Shown here piece by piece: positions 23,059 through 35,179 of a stretch of 64,000 nt of DNA. How positions within the stretch are numbered: position 1 is the first letter of the stretch; each line of letters begins with the position of its first letter. This DNA comes from Sambucus nigra (lineage: Eukaryota; Streptophyta; Magnoliopsida; Dipsacales; Adoxaceae): assembly GCA_949130495.1 (NCBI GenBank), contig CASBWL010000040.1, positions 3,958,674 through 4,022,673 on the forward strand. The letters are read 5' to 3'. Both the position numbers and the translations under genes were made by a program. The notes below the pieces were generated by a model, which had not been told where the DNA came from, ran no database searches, and saw nothing but the letters and a program-made list of their open reading frames with translations.

Positions 23059-23976
23059 CTATGGTATGACGAGAAGTGATGGGGAGCTAAGGTAAGCCTT
23101 GAGCTCATCCAATGCCCGCGAGCAATTTGGGTTCCATTCTACTGTTTTGTTTCCGTTTAGAAGTTGGAAGAAAGGCTTGCACTTCTCGAAGGACTTAGAG
23201 ATAAAGCGGTTTAAAATAGCGAGCATACCGGTGATCTTCTGTATGTCCCAGATTGTTCTAGGAGGTTGTACCCTATTTATTACATCGATGTGGTATGGGT
23301 TAGCCTCGATGCCTCTCTTACTAACCAAGTACCCAAGAAATTTTCCAGACTGGACATCGAAAGAACACTTGCTCGCATTAAGCTTCATTCGGTACTTCCT
23401 GAGGATTTTGAAGGTGCTTGATAGGTCTAAGAGGTGACCTTCATTCTTCTTGATTTTAACGATCATATCATCGATGTAGACCTCCATGGTGTCCCCCGTC
23501 TGGTCTTTGAACATCTTGGTAACCAATCGCTAGTAGGTTTCCCCTGCATTCTTAAGCCCGAAGGGCATGACCTTATAGCAGTGTAACCCAACTGTGGTGA
23601 TGAATGCTATCTTGTCCTGGTCTGGGGTATACAGAGGGATCTGATGATACCCTGAGTATGCGTCTAGAAAACTCATACTCTCGTGAGCTGCAATGGCATC
23701 TACCAGTTGATCAATTTTTGGGAGGTGGAAACTATCTTTAGGGCATGATCTATTGAGGTCAGTGAAGTCGATGCACACTCTCCACTTCCAGTTTCTTTTT
23801 GGAACTACTACTAGGTTGGATAACCATTTGGGAAATTGTACCTCTCGTATAGATCCTACATCTAGCAGTTTTTCCACTTCTTTTTCCACGGCTTTTGCCT
23901 TCTCGGGTGCAGTTTGCCGTGCCTTCTTCATGATTGGTTTGAAGATGGGATCGACATGCAGCTGATGACAAACCAT
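23059..23976 (-). pseudogene. Reverse transcriptase remnant of minus-strand Tat element
   Basis: RT blocks appear in the right order: EVEKLLDVGSIREVQFPKWL, FTDLNRSCPKDSFHLPKID, SFLDAYSGYHQIPL, MPFGLKNAGETY, then the catalytic EVYIDDMIVK with YIDD. A stop at 23527-23529 falls between MPFGLKNAGETY and the catalytic block. The enzyme family copies element RNA to DNA. Confidence 0.85.
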
Positions 23977-24204
23977 ACTAGGATCAATTCCAGGAAGCTC
24001 TTATGGTTCCCACGCAAATATGTCTATATTGTTCCTTAGCAGGGTTGTCAATTCTTTCTTCTCCTAATCTGTGAGAGACGCTCCAAGCAAGAAGATCCTA
24101 CTGTCATTGCATTCTCTAGCTGTGATTTCCTCCAGGTCCTCGATGACACGTTCAGAGGGGAGGAGCCTGGTCTCCTCCACTCCGGGCCTTCCATATTTTA
24201 ATTG

Positions 24205-24738
24205 CTATTTCGAAGGTATCAGACCTATTTGTTCTTCAACCTTCTCGTTGGACTTATCGGCCTTCTTCTCTAGTCTTGGGCGGATGACTTCTATGAAGCA
24301 CTTTCTTGCCATTACTTGATCTCCGTGGATCTCCATTACTCCTCTCTCAATCACATATTTAAGATTATGATGGTAGGTCGAGGAGACTACCTTAATTGTG
24401 TGCATCCATCCTCTGCCGAGGATAGCCCGGTACGACGAGTCTATGTCGACCACTAGAAACTCGATCATTTTAGAAGCATGTCCTGCTCTTACTGGCAACA
24501 CGATCTTCCCCAAGGGCATGGTCACTTTCCCAACGAAGCCAACTAAAGGGACAGTAACTTCCTTTAGGTCGGCGATGCTTAACTTCAATTTTTTGAATAG
24601 GTCGAGGTACATTACCTCAGATGAGCTTCCTTGGTCGACCAGTAACTTATCGATGTCATAGTTAGCTATTCTGAGAGTAATAATCAGAGCATCATTATGT
24701 GGGGTTCTTACTCCCACTAGATCATCCTCTATAAACAC
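24205..24738 (-). pseudogene. Aspartic protease remnant of minus-strand Tat element
   Basis: A minus-strand frame contains the retropepsin active-site block LLVDQGSSSEVMYLD, followed by VPLVGFVGK and the downstream flap and YRAILGRGWMH blocks. These are characteristic of the plant Ty3 protease that cuts the gag-pol product. Stops separate it from gag upstream and RT downstream. Confidence 0.75.
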
Positions 24739-24768
24739 AAGATGCTTACTATAGTCGACGTCATCTGT

Positions 24769-26505
24769 TCACCGAAATTTTCTTGATGGCGTCTTTATTT
24801 GATCGATCTGAAAAGCTTGCATCACCGCTGTAAGCTTTTTTACCTCCATTTGAGCTGAATTTCCTTCGATCTGTTTCACGTTGGATGCCCTATGAATTAC
24901 TGCGAATTCATGGCCAGCATCGTCTTCGAGTACGTTATTAGGCCTTGCTTCTCTATGGGCAGTAACCTTCTCGGCCTTTTTTTCCATGAATTCGTTCAGA
25001 TGCCCCAACTGTGCCAGCTTTTCGATGTGAGACTTCAGAACTTTTCAATGCTCGATCTTGTGTCCTCCATTTTTGTGAAAAGCGCATCTCAGTGCGTTGT
25101 TTCTCTTTGAGGGATCTCCTCTCATCTTCTCGGGCCACTTGATGAATGGCTCGTCTTTGATTTTTGCGAGAATTTTATAAATTGGTTCTATGAAGACTGT
25201 GTTGACCGCCTGAAATTCTTTCGACACATCATTGTTGCCTCCGTTCTTGGGGCCATTTTTGCCCCCGTTCTTTCCTCCTTTCTTCTGGTTCCCATTTTTA
25301 TCACTGCCCTTGGCAGCGATCTTAGCTCAACCATTTTCCCATGTGTTGAGGCGGGTCACATCATCCACCTTAGCATATTTCTCGATGTGGGCCATTTGGT
25401 CGTTGATGGTCATGGCTTCTTTCTTTGTCATGGAATGGTACAGAAGGGAAGAGATGGGTAGCCAAATTTTGAAAGAGGCCACTGCCACTTGCTCGGAGTA
25501 GTCCTCGACCTCGTTGAATAACTCCCAGTACCTCTTCGCATAATCTCAGAGGGTCTCTTGAGGCATCTTCTTCATTGTCAGCAAAGCATACATCCTTTTG
25601 GTATAGGAGCTACTAGTAATGAATCGGGTCGTAAAGAGCTCGGGCAGGGACTTGAAATTCTTGATTGATCGGTGGGGGAGCCTTTCGGACCATTTTTGCA
25701 CCACGTCATGTAGGCTCGAGGGGAAAATTCGACCCATTAGTGCGTCTCAATTATTCTAGAGAGTCATGGCTTGTTGGTACTGCCTGACGTGATAAATGGG
25801 ATCAGTCTTACCATCATAAATCTTGAACCTTGGAATAGTGAACTTCTTACGGGCTTCCTCTTCTTCTATTTCCCTCGAGAAAGGTGATTTCATCTAAGTT
25901 TTGAGAGCTCGCCTAGCGAGTTATCTGGTCGATATGATACCATGATGTGCAGGGTGTTGGTCCATCTCCCTTCGAACCAAACTTCGTATGTTTTCATTGA
26001 TGTCATCTTGGCTCTTGTGATTGCAAGCTAGTTGCAGTTGCTCGAACAGGTCGTCCTCTGACTCGTTTCCCTCAGCTTTCTGGGATCCGCATTTGGGGAT
26101 CTTTCCTCGGTTGCGAGACTTGCTCGCCTGAGGGCTAGGAGTTAGGTATCGACGTCTCTTGGTACCATGATAGAGTTCTCTTTCCATTCTTTCTAATCTT
26201 CTTTTGAGGCGAGCTTTCTTAGCTTCATGCTTGAGAGAAAACTCCCTCTGCTGGTGGAGCCTCGCCTCATATGCATCAATCATCCTAGATATCTGTGTGG
26301 ACCTCGCTGGTCCTTGGCTTTCTTTTGAGGCTGTCCTTTCTAAGTGAGCCCTCTGATCTGAACTCCGAACTTCAGATCTAATCCTGCGAGGAGAAGGTGG
26401 TTCCTGGATATCTCGTGCCTGGGGAGCATTACTACTGTGACTAGACATTTCAAACTCTTTTCTGGGTGTGGGCTTTCTCAAGGAAGATAAACGTTCCCCA
26501 CACAC
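24769..26505 (-). pseudogene. Gag remnant of minus-strand Tat element
   Basis: The N-terminal part (26505-25921) is charged and arginine-rich with a heptad segment (KARLKRRLERMERELYHG). The capsid part (from about 25740) has KWSERLPHRSIKNFKSL and RFITSSSYTKRMYALL. A zinc-knuckle-like block reads CAFHKNGGHKIEH, with the final Cys lost to a stop. Gag would form the particle around element RNA. At least four in-frame stops are visible. Confidence 0.7.
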
Positions 26506-26513
26506 GGTGCCAA
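26496..26513 (-). promoter_or_regulatory. Primer binding site of minus-strand Tat element
   Basis: On minus, TTGGCACCGTGTGTGGGG lies directly after the 5' LTR. Its form TGGCACCG is like tRNA-derived primer sites of plant Ty3 elements. The tRNA is not assigned. Confidence 0.6.
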
Positions 26514-26514
26514 T

Positions 26515-26928
26515 TCTGGTGACAATTATTATTCAACACAAAGAAATAAGAGAAGCACAATCACCAAGCAGGATAAGGAATACGAAATGTCAATCACACA
26601 ACAAGAGAACTGCGTGGTTCAAAAAAAAATGACTACGTCCATGGTGGTGCAGTCAGAATTATTTCTATATCCTCTGCAGAGTGATTACAGAGAATACAAT
26701 GTGTCCTTATGCACCGGACCTAGGGTTTATTATATACATGTCCATTTTCAGGGAGTGGGGGTGTTGGGTTCCTCCCCCCCGTTTTCCATCTTCTCCTAGA
26801 GCCCCTCTTAATGGGAACATGGGAGAAGACAAAATCATAACCGATTAAGATATGGGGGGTCTGGACTTTGGGCCGCTACAATTGGGCTACTCGTTTAGGC
26901 CCATCATTTTAATTTCGGGGTACCCACA
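26515..26928 (-). repeat. 5' LTR of minus-strand Tat element
   Basis: On minus it starts TGTGGGTACCCCG and ends TTGTCACCAGA, followed on the outer side by the ACATG duplication. Confidence 0.85.
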
Positions 26929-27146
26929 ACATGTATACAAAATTACGTATATTCATATCTTATTAAATTGTATAGTATACTAATATTTATATTTTAGGTA
27001 ATATTATCAATTCATACATGGTACTTATATATATTTTTATACATGTAGTATGCATGTATTTAATAATATCACTGTACTAAATAATATGATCATTTCATGT
27101 ATTTATATGCAATATCATAGTATATGCATATATACATATAATTCAT

Positions 27147-27195
27147 GTAGCCGACCCCAAATAATTGGGAAAAGGCTTTGTTTAGTTGAGTTGAG
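27147..27195 (+). mobile_element. 3' tail of a plant RTE-type LINE or SINE
   Basis: The text GTAGCCGACCCCAAATAATT with AAGGCTTTG and a short TTGAG tail is a very common 3' end of plant RTE-type LINEs and the SINEs that share it. Only about 50 bp remain, and no ORF or upstream part is recognisable. Confidence 0.65.
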
Positions 27196-27345
27196 TATTT
27201 ATGTATGTATGTATATACATATACATATACATTTTATGTGTATCTATATAGATAGTCAAAATTTTATACTTATGCATGCATGTGTGTATACATTTATGTA
27301 TCATGCATGTATGAAAGTTTCATGTATGCAATCCAAGATTTTGTT

Positions 27346-28314
27346 CAGGGGAGCCTAAATTTCGAGTGGTGCCGGGGGTTTGGGGGCGGGAGCTCCCGGG
27401 GGGATTTTTTTGGGGGGTTAATTAAAGTTTAAATCATGTTTTATACAAATTGTTGGGTAGTTTAGCTAATTTTAACGGTTACTTTGAAATTCGAGTTCAA
27501 ATTGAGTCGATTTTTTTTGGGTTAATTTCATTTTAAGACATATTATTAAGATATTATGCCTAAACTTTATTGATAAATATTAACATATTGTCTAACACAA
27601 TATTTAACTAATCAAACCTTGTTCTTACGAATATTAACAAAAATAATGAACTAAAAATATGTTATTATACCTAAAAATATAATTAACATTTATTTGGCAT
27701 AAATACACAATTAACAATATTCTGTCGAAATTGTTTGCCTAAATAATTTGAATAACATTAAAAATGAACAGCTTTAATATGACAAAAAATAGACAGCAAC
27801 AACATCCCAATCTCAAAAATTAGTGCAAACACTCAAATCTCAAAATAACCGGACATCAGATAAATAGCTTAAGTCAAATATTGTGAACAACAAAAATGAG
27901 ATTTAAAAAAAACACCTTACCTTTGGAGATAACTGACCGGAGCAGAGCAGCAGCATGTTTGGAACTTGGAAGGGATGATGGCACAACAGCAGGGGACGAC
28001 CGATGTTAGAGAGGGAATGGATGGAAAAGGAAGGGGTGGGGGAGGGGGGAAGAGGAGGGAGGAAGGGACAAGCTGGAACCAAGCAAAGGTTTGGTAAAAA
28101 AAATGACCAGGTCTTTCATATTCTTAGATTAGGTTTTAGTTTTAAGTTTACGTATTTTAGGTTATGTGCCCTTATATTTAAAACCGTATAAAAGAATACC
28201 TTTCACTTGTTTTTTCACATAAAATACCCCTGAAATTTTTTTCTCGGTAATTTTTCTCGAAAAACTCAGGGGAAGCCTCTGCACCCCCTCTGGCCCTATA
28301 TTCATCAGCCCCTG
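27346..28314. mobile_element. Possible MITE-like element with CAGGGG ends
   Basis: The left edge begins CAGGGGAGCC and the right edge ends GGCTGATGAATA...CCCTG-type text, giving a terminal inverted match of only about six bases. CAGGGG is a frequent terminus of plant hAT elements. No 8-bp target duplication was found and no coding sequence is present, so the call is weak. Confidence 0.3.
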
Positions 28315-28330
28315 CATGTATGTGTATGTT

Positions 28331-28349
28331 TATATATATATATATATAT
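28331..28349. repeat. (TA)n microsatellite
   Basis: About nine uninterrupted TA units. Confidence 0.9.
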
Positions 28350-28465
28350 GTATATACATATGTTTACCAATTTGTGTGTGATAGTTTTTAATTTTTGAGA
28401 AAACTGAATTTAAAAACAAGTTTACCAAACGCATTCCAATATTTGTAAGCACAAAAAACTTAATT

Positions 28466-31236
28466 TAAAAACTGTATCTTCCTTTAATTATTGGACCTTC
28501 AAGAATAGAGGCATTTAGAGTAAGTACTAGTGGTTCAATCACATTAGGAACGGTTGAAGCAGACACAATCGACCCAGTCACACTTGAAACATTCGCAGTA
28601 TCCACAATCAGAACCTCAAACACTTGTACATTTTGAACGGGCACATTAGGAACGATACCACTGCGAACAACCAAGTCTTTCACACCCAATATATTACCAC
28701 TTTCTCTTAGAACATATTCACCTCCAATGACAACATTAGGCACAACCAAACTTGTGGAATCGACAGGTTGAGCACCAAAACCAAGTGACAAAGGATTCCC
28801 ACGTAAAAACACCTAACCACACACACCAACAAATAAGGAGAAAATGAACACACAGTCGGTTGAGTTGAACCTAAAGGTATCAGTAAAGGGCCACCTCCTA
28901 TCACACCTTGGAAATTGGAATGAATGGCCCCAAGAGGGTAAAGGGGGCACAGAGGCATTCACTCACTGACATTGACAAACTAGAAGTCAAACCTACAACA
29001 AAGTCTGAAAAATTCTTTCACAAAGACCAAACACACTTCACAAACGAATAAATATACGAAGCTAAATAACCACTCAAACTCTCATCACAGCTCACATCAC
29101 CGTCACCAAAAATAAAAAATCAGTATATCACACAAACACTTCACCATAATAAAGAAAATACTTCATCAACAAAATATGATAACATACAATGACAGCCTCA
29201 ATGTACTCACTCTCTTCCACTTCCACCTCTACTATCTCACGACTTTCAACATCCTCACACTTTTCAAACTCATCTGAACTTGAACTAGATACCCGAGCAG
29301 CTTGACTAGAAATCTTTTTGACTTGCAATCTTGAGGCTGCACAAGCAATTTTTTCTCTTCCAAACAGTTTTTTATGAGGTTCAACATAACTTCATTATCC
29401 TTCCCACTTTCATCAAGCGCAGTCTCAACATCAGCAACCGACTTAGGATCAATATCCCCCATTTCCTCACTAGATGAAACAATCGGCCGAACATCAATTT
29501 CCTTAGACCTAGTATCAGAAACATTAGAAGTATTACCTCCAGAACCTGGATGGAAGAGGGTCGTTGGCTCTTTTTCTCCACATTCACATTCTCCTTCAAT
29601 ACAATCTTTTTCAACTTCTTCGATACCTTAGCCTTCTGAGAGGAAGTTTATATAACCCATTGAGCTAAAGGTAGCATCAGTTTCACTCTCGAGCCAACTT
29701 CCATGTCAATTGCAATAGGAAACCCAACAAAGTTTTTCCCACGAACTTGAGCCTTCAGTAATAGTAAAGTCTCATCATTCACATAAACTATAACCTTTTC
29801 ACAATGAACAACTTTTCCATACACAAACATCTGTAATTAATAGGCTTGTCTTATCCAATATAATAGGCTTGTCTTATCCAACATAAGAGTTACCAACCTT
29901 TAGTGGTCCTTGGAGGAATTGTAAATCTCTTAACACCCAAAATTTTCTGGATCGCCCCACGATATCTAAAAGACACTAAAGCTCTAAAGAACAACTTAGA
30001 GGCAACCTTATTTTTCATAATAATCTAACAAGGAGCATGTTGATCAAACCCAAACTGAGCCACCACACGCTCGGGGGGATGCATAACAACATCAAAAGGA
30101 ATTTCATAGGTCGGAGGCTTTGGCCCAAATTAAAGAAACCATTCAAACGTAAAATCTATGAGCACAATAGTAGGAGAAAAAATTACTATGTCATAATGTC
30201 CACAAGAACGCTCTAAATCGATATGAAGATGATTTAACCATGCATAATGATTGCCCGAAATCAATCTAGCCAAAGTAATTTTCAAGCCAAAAGAGAATCG
30301 GGTAGCCACAAGAAAAATCTTCTTGTTTGGGCAATCATGTGGTTTATTAGGCAAAAGGAATCTCAATAAAACACAACCAGGGTCTTTAGGATTGACATTA
30401 GGCATCGTAGACTCTGGAAGTTTTGATATCGTTGAACGCAGACTCGGATGTCCTTAATCCATTGGTGATAGGTGGATTTGTATACCTTATCCCAACTAGC
30501 AGAATGAATACTACTACAATAAGAGGCACACTTAGTGTACTAAATCCCTAATGTATCCATTACCATTTTTTCTCCTACTGTCATCTTTGTGCCATATGAA
30601 ATTCCCCAAGTGATGCCAAACCAAATAGTTCACAAATGTCTTCCAAAGTCATAATAAATTAACCCTAACCACAAAAAAATGTATGAGTGTCTTTTGACTG
30701 TCAGGAAACAAAGGTCTACAAAGCAATGTCATTCTTCACTATCTTGAAATCTTTCATTCCCTCAACACAATGTAATATACCAATATCGAAAACGATGACC
30801 CAATATTCAATAACACTGAACACACAATCAGTCCACTTTTTGAACCCAGCAGGAGCCTCAACCGATGTTGCAAAATCAATTGGACTCCCATCCCCTTTGT
30901 CGATATGTAAACGCATTATGGAATCAGGAATGCCAAAACCAACCTCATACACGTTTGGAGGCCTAACTCTAAAATACCTGAGCAGTTGGATCTGAGGCCT
31001 ATTAAGACCCGTAAGCTTAAAAAACAATGGAATTTATACTCTGGGACAAACAGTGGAGCATGATGAAACATTCTGGTGTCCAGCTCCAGCGGAACGACAA
31101 CACTTCTTGCAAGCAGGATCTCCCTCGGGTTCACGGTCAAATCAACAACTATAGCAACTAGGGTTGTAAATCGCATTGGGGTAACCTGGGCTTGGGGTTG
31201 CTTAGGATCGGCCTGAACTATCTTATCACTGATCAA
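28466..31236 (-). pseudogene. Plant mobile domain (PMD) pseudogene
   Basis: Minus-strand pieces read in order: RPPNVYEVGFGIPDS and FKKWTDCVFSVIEYWV (31027 leftward), MTLEDICELFGLASLGE (about 30590-30640), KIFLVATRFSFGLKITLARL (30405-30250), and HPPERVVAQFGFDQHAP (about 30050-30090). Followed across several frames these fit the aminotransferase-like plant mobile domain as I know it, especially the TLEDI-LGL and QFGFDQ blocks. The C-terminal part (29640-28466) is low-complexity and glutamate/valine-rich. Stops and frame changes show it is broken. The domain occurs in plant transposons and in a few host silencing genes; which source applies here is unclear, and no terminal repeats were found. 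Confidence 0.55.
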
Positions 31237-31239
31237 GCC

Positions 31240-32343
31240 CGATCTTAGCCCAAATGATTTTTTTCCACTTAAGTTTGAACTCTACTCCTAAATATTACGA
31301 GCTTCGGGACCGATTTCAATTTTTTGTTAAAAAATTTTTGAGTTATTTTTTCTTGTATTTTCGTCATGGAGAAAATGTACATACTAAAATTCAATTAATA
31401 TTTCATGAATAAAATATACAATTATGAAATGTATTAAATTAAAACAAGAGAAATGTATTAAATTAAAATATGCAATTATTTATTTCACCTAGCTGAAACT
31501 TTATCATCTTGTTCTCATAAAACTTATCATTGAGAACTTCACATTCCTTTTGTCCTAAAAACTCCCATAGTTCAATAACTTCACTACAACCACCTCAAAA
31601 ACACCCGTGAAAGACAAAACTCACAAATAACCTCGTGTTTACTCTCTAAATGTTTCTTGGTTTCTCATCCTCCATTCCTACACACTTAGACCAATCATTA
31701 CTAGTTATTACTCTTATTTATTATCGTTAGATTCGCTACTTGTCTCATTATTATCACTCATTGTCGATTATTATTCCCTCATGTGTTCAAGATCTCTCTT
31801 AGATGGGTTACACCTTGGTCCTTGAGGGACAACTCTCATAAACCCATCTCCACCACTTACTACCTTCCTACAATGAGTTAAATGTGTTAGCTGGATACTT
31901 AATCCCTTTTTTATTTCCTTAAATTTTTAAATATTCTTTAATCTTATTTTTGGACTTTTGAATAGGCATAAAATTCTACCCCAACACTCCCAATCTTTGG
32001 CCTAAAGGGGTACGTACCCCGGGGCTCGCTCTCGTCACCCTAAAAATACTATTTTGGGCTTTTATGACAACCTAGTACTTGATCCAAACGTATTTATTCG
32101 TTATAATTTAAAACATCACAAGTCACAATAAAACATTACAAGTCACAATGTAATATACACATGTAAATGTTGCGTCATAATTTATAATAATTTAAATATA
32201 CATAAATATATCAGTTATTATTGAAAGAAAATAAAATAAAATAAAAAATGAAAAATCCAAAAAGCCTCTGTCCTCCCCCACCTTCTATCCCTTCCACCTT
32301 TTCCTACCTGAGCAATCTCTTCCACCCTTCCCCTAGCCGAGTG

Positions 32344-32344
<1 letters not shown>
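31240..32344. other. No gene recognised
   Basis: AT-rich stretch. The only distinct feature is the dispersed 75-bp repeat at 31788-31862. Confidence 0.5.
31788..31862. repeat. 75-bp dispersed repeat copy 2
   Basis: Differs from 7578-7652 at two positions only. The flanks are unrelated. Confidence 0.85.

Positions 32345-32387
<43 letters not shown>
32345..32387. repeat. (TC)n microsatellite
   Basis: About 21 TC units, directly beside the Helitron-type end at 32397. Confidence 0.95.
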
Positions 32388-32389
<2 letters not shown>

Positions 32390-32396
32390 ATACATA

Positions 32397-34037
32397 CTAG
32401 TTGTGCCCACGTGCATTGCACGTACGAGCGAATCCGGATATTCGACGTGATGATTTAAATTAGTAAGAGATTCTTTATACATAGACAAACTGATAATAAC
32501 TGCAAAAATCCATAACAATGACGGTGACGAAAATAAAGTCATAACATTCAATGTAATGAATAAAAGTAGATATCAATTCATTAAAGGTTCAAAAATTCAT
32601 AATGAGATCATAAATCCATAGAAAATAATCTGACGCTCAAACAATAATGTGAAGATCATAAAGTGGCAAATAATGCCTTCGCATGCATAAATAATTTATT
32701 CCAAAGAAAATTCTTTTGTTATCCTTTGTGCAATATTTTCTCTACAAATCAGAGGTCTTAGAACACATCTTAAGATGTAATGGGGTAATGAATATTTAGA
32801 AATAATGTGGTTTACATGAGGATTTGAGAGGGGTTGATCTTTACTACGACGGTTTTCCAATAATGTTGCTAATCTGATGATTATTGACCATACAAAATCA
32901 CCTAGAATGCAACATAAAAAATCACCTCAACTGCAATCTTGCACGAAAATAAATATAGTACCTAGAATAAACTCAAAATATGATCAGCAATAGACAAAAT
33001 AGGAGAAAAAGACATCTGGATAAAAATATGAAACAAACAAATGATGGGAGAAAAAATAGACAAAATGGGAGAAAAAATAACCAAGGCAAAATGATATTAC
33101 ACTCCAACCAAAAATCTGTAGACATCAAAGTTGTAAAACAATGGTGCAGAGTCTAAATAATCAACTGCAAAGCCAAAAAAACATGCCCATCCTGAAAAAA
33201 TCAATAACATTTCTAGTAAAAATAGTAAGGGGAGTTATATTTAACTCTGATATGGATGGGAATTCAAATTCAGATACCATATATTCATGTATATTCCTCC
33301 ATACATGTATGCAAGGACAAATTCCAAAGTTCGGTGACACTCACTTCTCACATTCTGACATTGGGGAGTTCATTCGTTCGTACGGGAGTATATACTGTTG
33401 TGCGAAGAAATTCCTATATGAGTACATTTATTTATCTAGAATAAGTCAAATATTGGAGATTCGAAAAGAAAAAAAGGGGGGTATAGTTCCTATCTAAAAC
33501 AAATACTTGACCATATAATAGGATACCCAACATTAAAAGGCAATATAATTGACTCAATTCAATTACTACTTTATTTTAGTTCTCCTTTCCAGAGTCAAGT
33601 TTTGGCTCATAACCAATTACTATTTCTACTATATAAATTTTATTATTTGTGTTATGAAGAAGTAATGACCAAAAATTATTATCACTAAAAATGTCAATTC
33701 AAATAAAAAAATAGGGAAGAACAAAGAACACGAGATTATGTTGCAATGACAATAATATCATTTAGCAGAGACAAATATTATAAATTGAATATTTTTTTGG
33801 TTAAGCTTGCCTTTAAAAAATATTCCTCCAAAAAGAATATCCTAATTATATTCAAACCTAAAAAGTACCGACAGTTGTCATCTCCTTTTATAAGGAGCTA
33901 AACCAAAATCCAAAACCAATTTAAATTATACCCTCCTAAACAGGATTAAAGGGTAATATAGGGTATGTATATTATTGGAGGGTGTTTTGGTCATTTGAAG
34001 GTTAAGATGACAATCCCCTCTTTTTAGGTAATATTGA
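32397..34037 (-). mobile_element. Helitron-like non-autonomous element
   Basis: On minus the 3' end reads a perfect hairpin (arms ACGTGCA and TGCACGT, 1-nt loop, 32409-32423), then GGGCACAA, then CTAG. The next base is T, the classical Helitron 3' signature. The right limit is placed where similarity to 50181-50284 ends, at GA followed by T, but the 5' TC end is less certain. No Rep/helicase coding sequence is present, so the element would be non-autonomous. Confidence 0.5.
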
Positions 34038-34125
34038 TGTTAGATATACATAAGCTTTTGTTAAAAAGTATACCCATGTGTAGTTTTTTGGGAGAGCAGA
34101 TACAAACAAAATATACCACTTAGTA

Positions 34126-34300
34126 ATTGGGGTGGGCACGATCCGGTACGATCTGAGGTTTAGCCATTTTTAGGGCCGAACCGAGTTGTTCGGTCCTATA
34201 TATTGTTGCACCGAATTTGGACTGATTTATTCGGTTAACCGATTTTATCGGTCTAGGCTAATTTCAATCCGGTTCGATTAAAAAAATTTGCCCATATTTT
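34126..34300. other. Possible MITE arm
   Basis: GGGGTGGGCACGATCCGGT followed by CGGTT-rich text resembles the arm of common plant GGGTGGGCA-type MITEs. No opposite arm was found. Confidence 0.25.
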
Positions 34301-34840
34301 ATGTATTAGATGATTTTTCGTATTTTTAGTTCCATTTTTCTTAGAATCACATGCATATGAAATTCCACAATAGTTAGAAATAGCCCTAGGGTTTTTTAGG
34401 ATCACTATTGTTGTGGTGATAAAACCATACCAAGGATTCAATTTTTCGTTTGTGCGGTAATGAAGGCTTTGTAAGAGAAGAAACAATTAAAAAATATGAA
34501 AAAACCTACTAAAAGTTAAGTTTAACAAAAAAGCTTTATATTACACATATGCATAGTTGTCAAATCGTGAATCATTTACCCCCCGAATCACGAATCGTGA
34601 ATTGAACCGGTCGAATCGGAATTAAGTGATTAAAATGAAATAAAACATACGCAAATGATATTTGACACTATGGAATTGGTAATTAAGCATAATATGACAA
34701 AACACTAATCATACCACATGATAATATACCAAAATATAGCACAAAAATTAACCGCGGCACATGTTCTCAATCGTTTTAAGCTTGAAAATATAAAAAACAA
34801 AAATAAATTATAAAAAGTAATCATCAATTATCATTCTTCT

Positions 34841-35065
34841 TCATTCATCATCATCATCAAGGCCCAAATTATCGTCATCGTCATCCTCCTCCTCCTCCTC
34901 TATGACAATTTGATCTCCCCCCTCTTCAAAGTCCTCTTCATCTTTATCATCGTCCTCATCATCATCAAGAATTTCAATATCATCATCGGCCACTTGTTCG
35001 CCTTTTCCCTTGGCATTTAAATTCCTTGGCCCTATATAACACAAAATAATTTGGACATATATTAG
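34841..35065 (-). pseudogene. Acidic C-terminal tail of hAT transposase
   Basis: A minus-strand frame very rich in Asp and Glu (ILDDDEDDDKDEEDFEEGG) lies after a TA-rich intron-like stretch and downstream of the dimerisation domain. Acidic C-terminal ends occur in plant hAT proteins. It may be a last exon. Confidence 0.4.
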
Positions 35066-35076
35066 CAATAAGATTA

Positions 35077-35078
<2 letters not shown>

Positions 35079-35136
<58 letters not shown>
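35079..35136. repeat. (TA)n microsatellite
   Basis: About 29 TA units, inside the hAT element between coding blocks. Confidence 0.95.
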
Positions 35137-35139
<3 letters not shown>

Positions 35140-35179
35140 TAACAAATAAATAATAATTATAACAATTTCACATATTTTC

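Larger units (their letters stand above)
16128..26928 (-). mobile_element. Decayed Tat-lineage Ty3 retrotransposon with both LTRs
   Basis: LTRs at 16128-16537 and 26515-26928 are roughly 90 percent identical, and a perfect target duplication ACATG lies at 16123-16127 and 26929-26933. Gag, protease, RT, two RNase H domains and integrase run right to left on minus (26505 to 20979). About 4.4 kb then separates integrase from the 3' LTR and holds plus-strand, antisense coding remnants with introns. This long 3' part and the dual RNase H are Tat hallmarks. All genes are broken by stops. The LTR ends are worn: TT instead of TG at the start of the 3' LTR, and GA instead of CA at the end of the 5' LTR. 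Confidence 0.9.

Noticed and set aside
27346..28314. Confident hAT MITE call
   Set aside because: The terminal inverted match is about six bases and there is no 8-bp target duplication.
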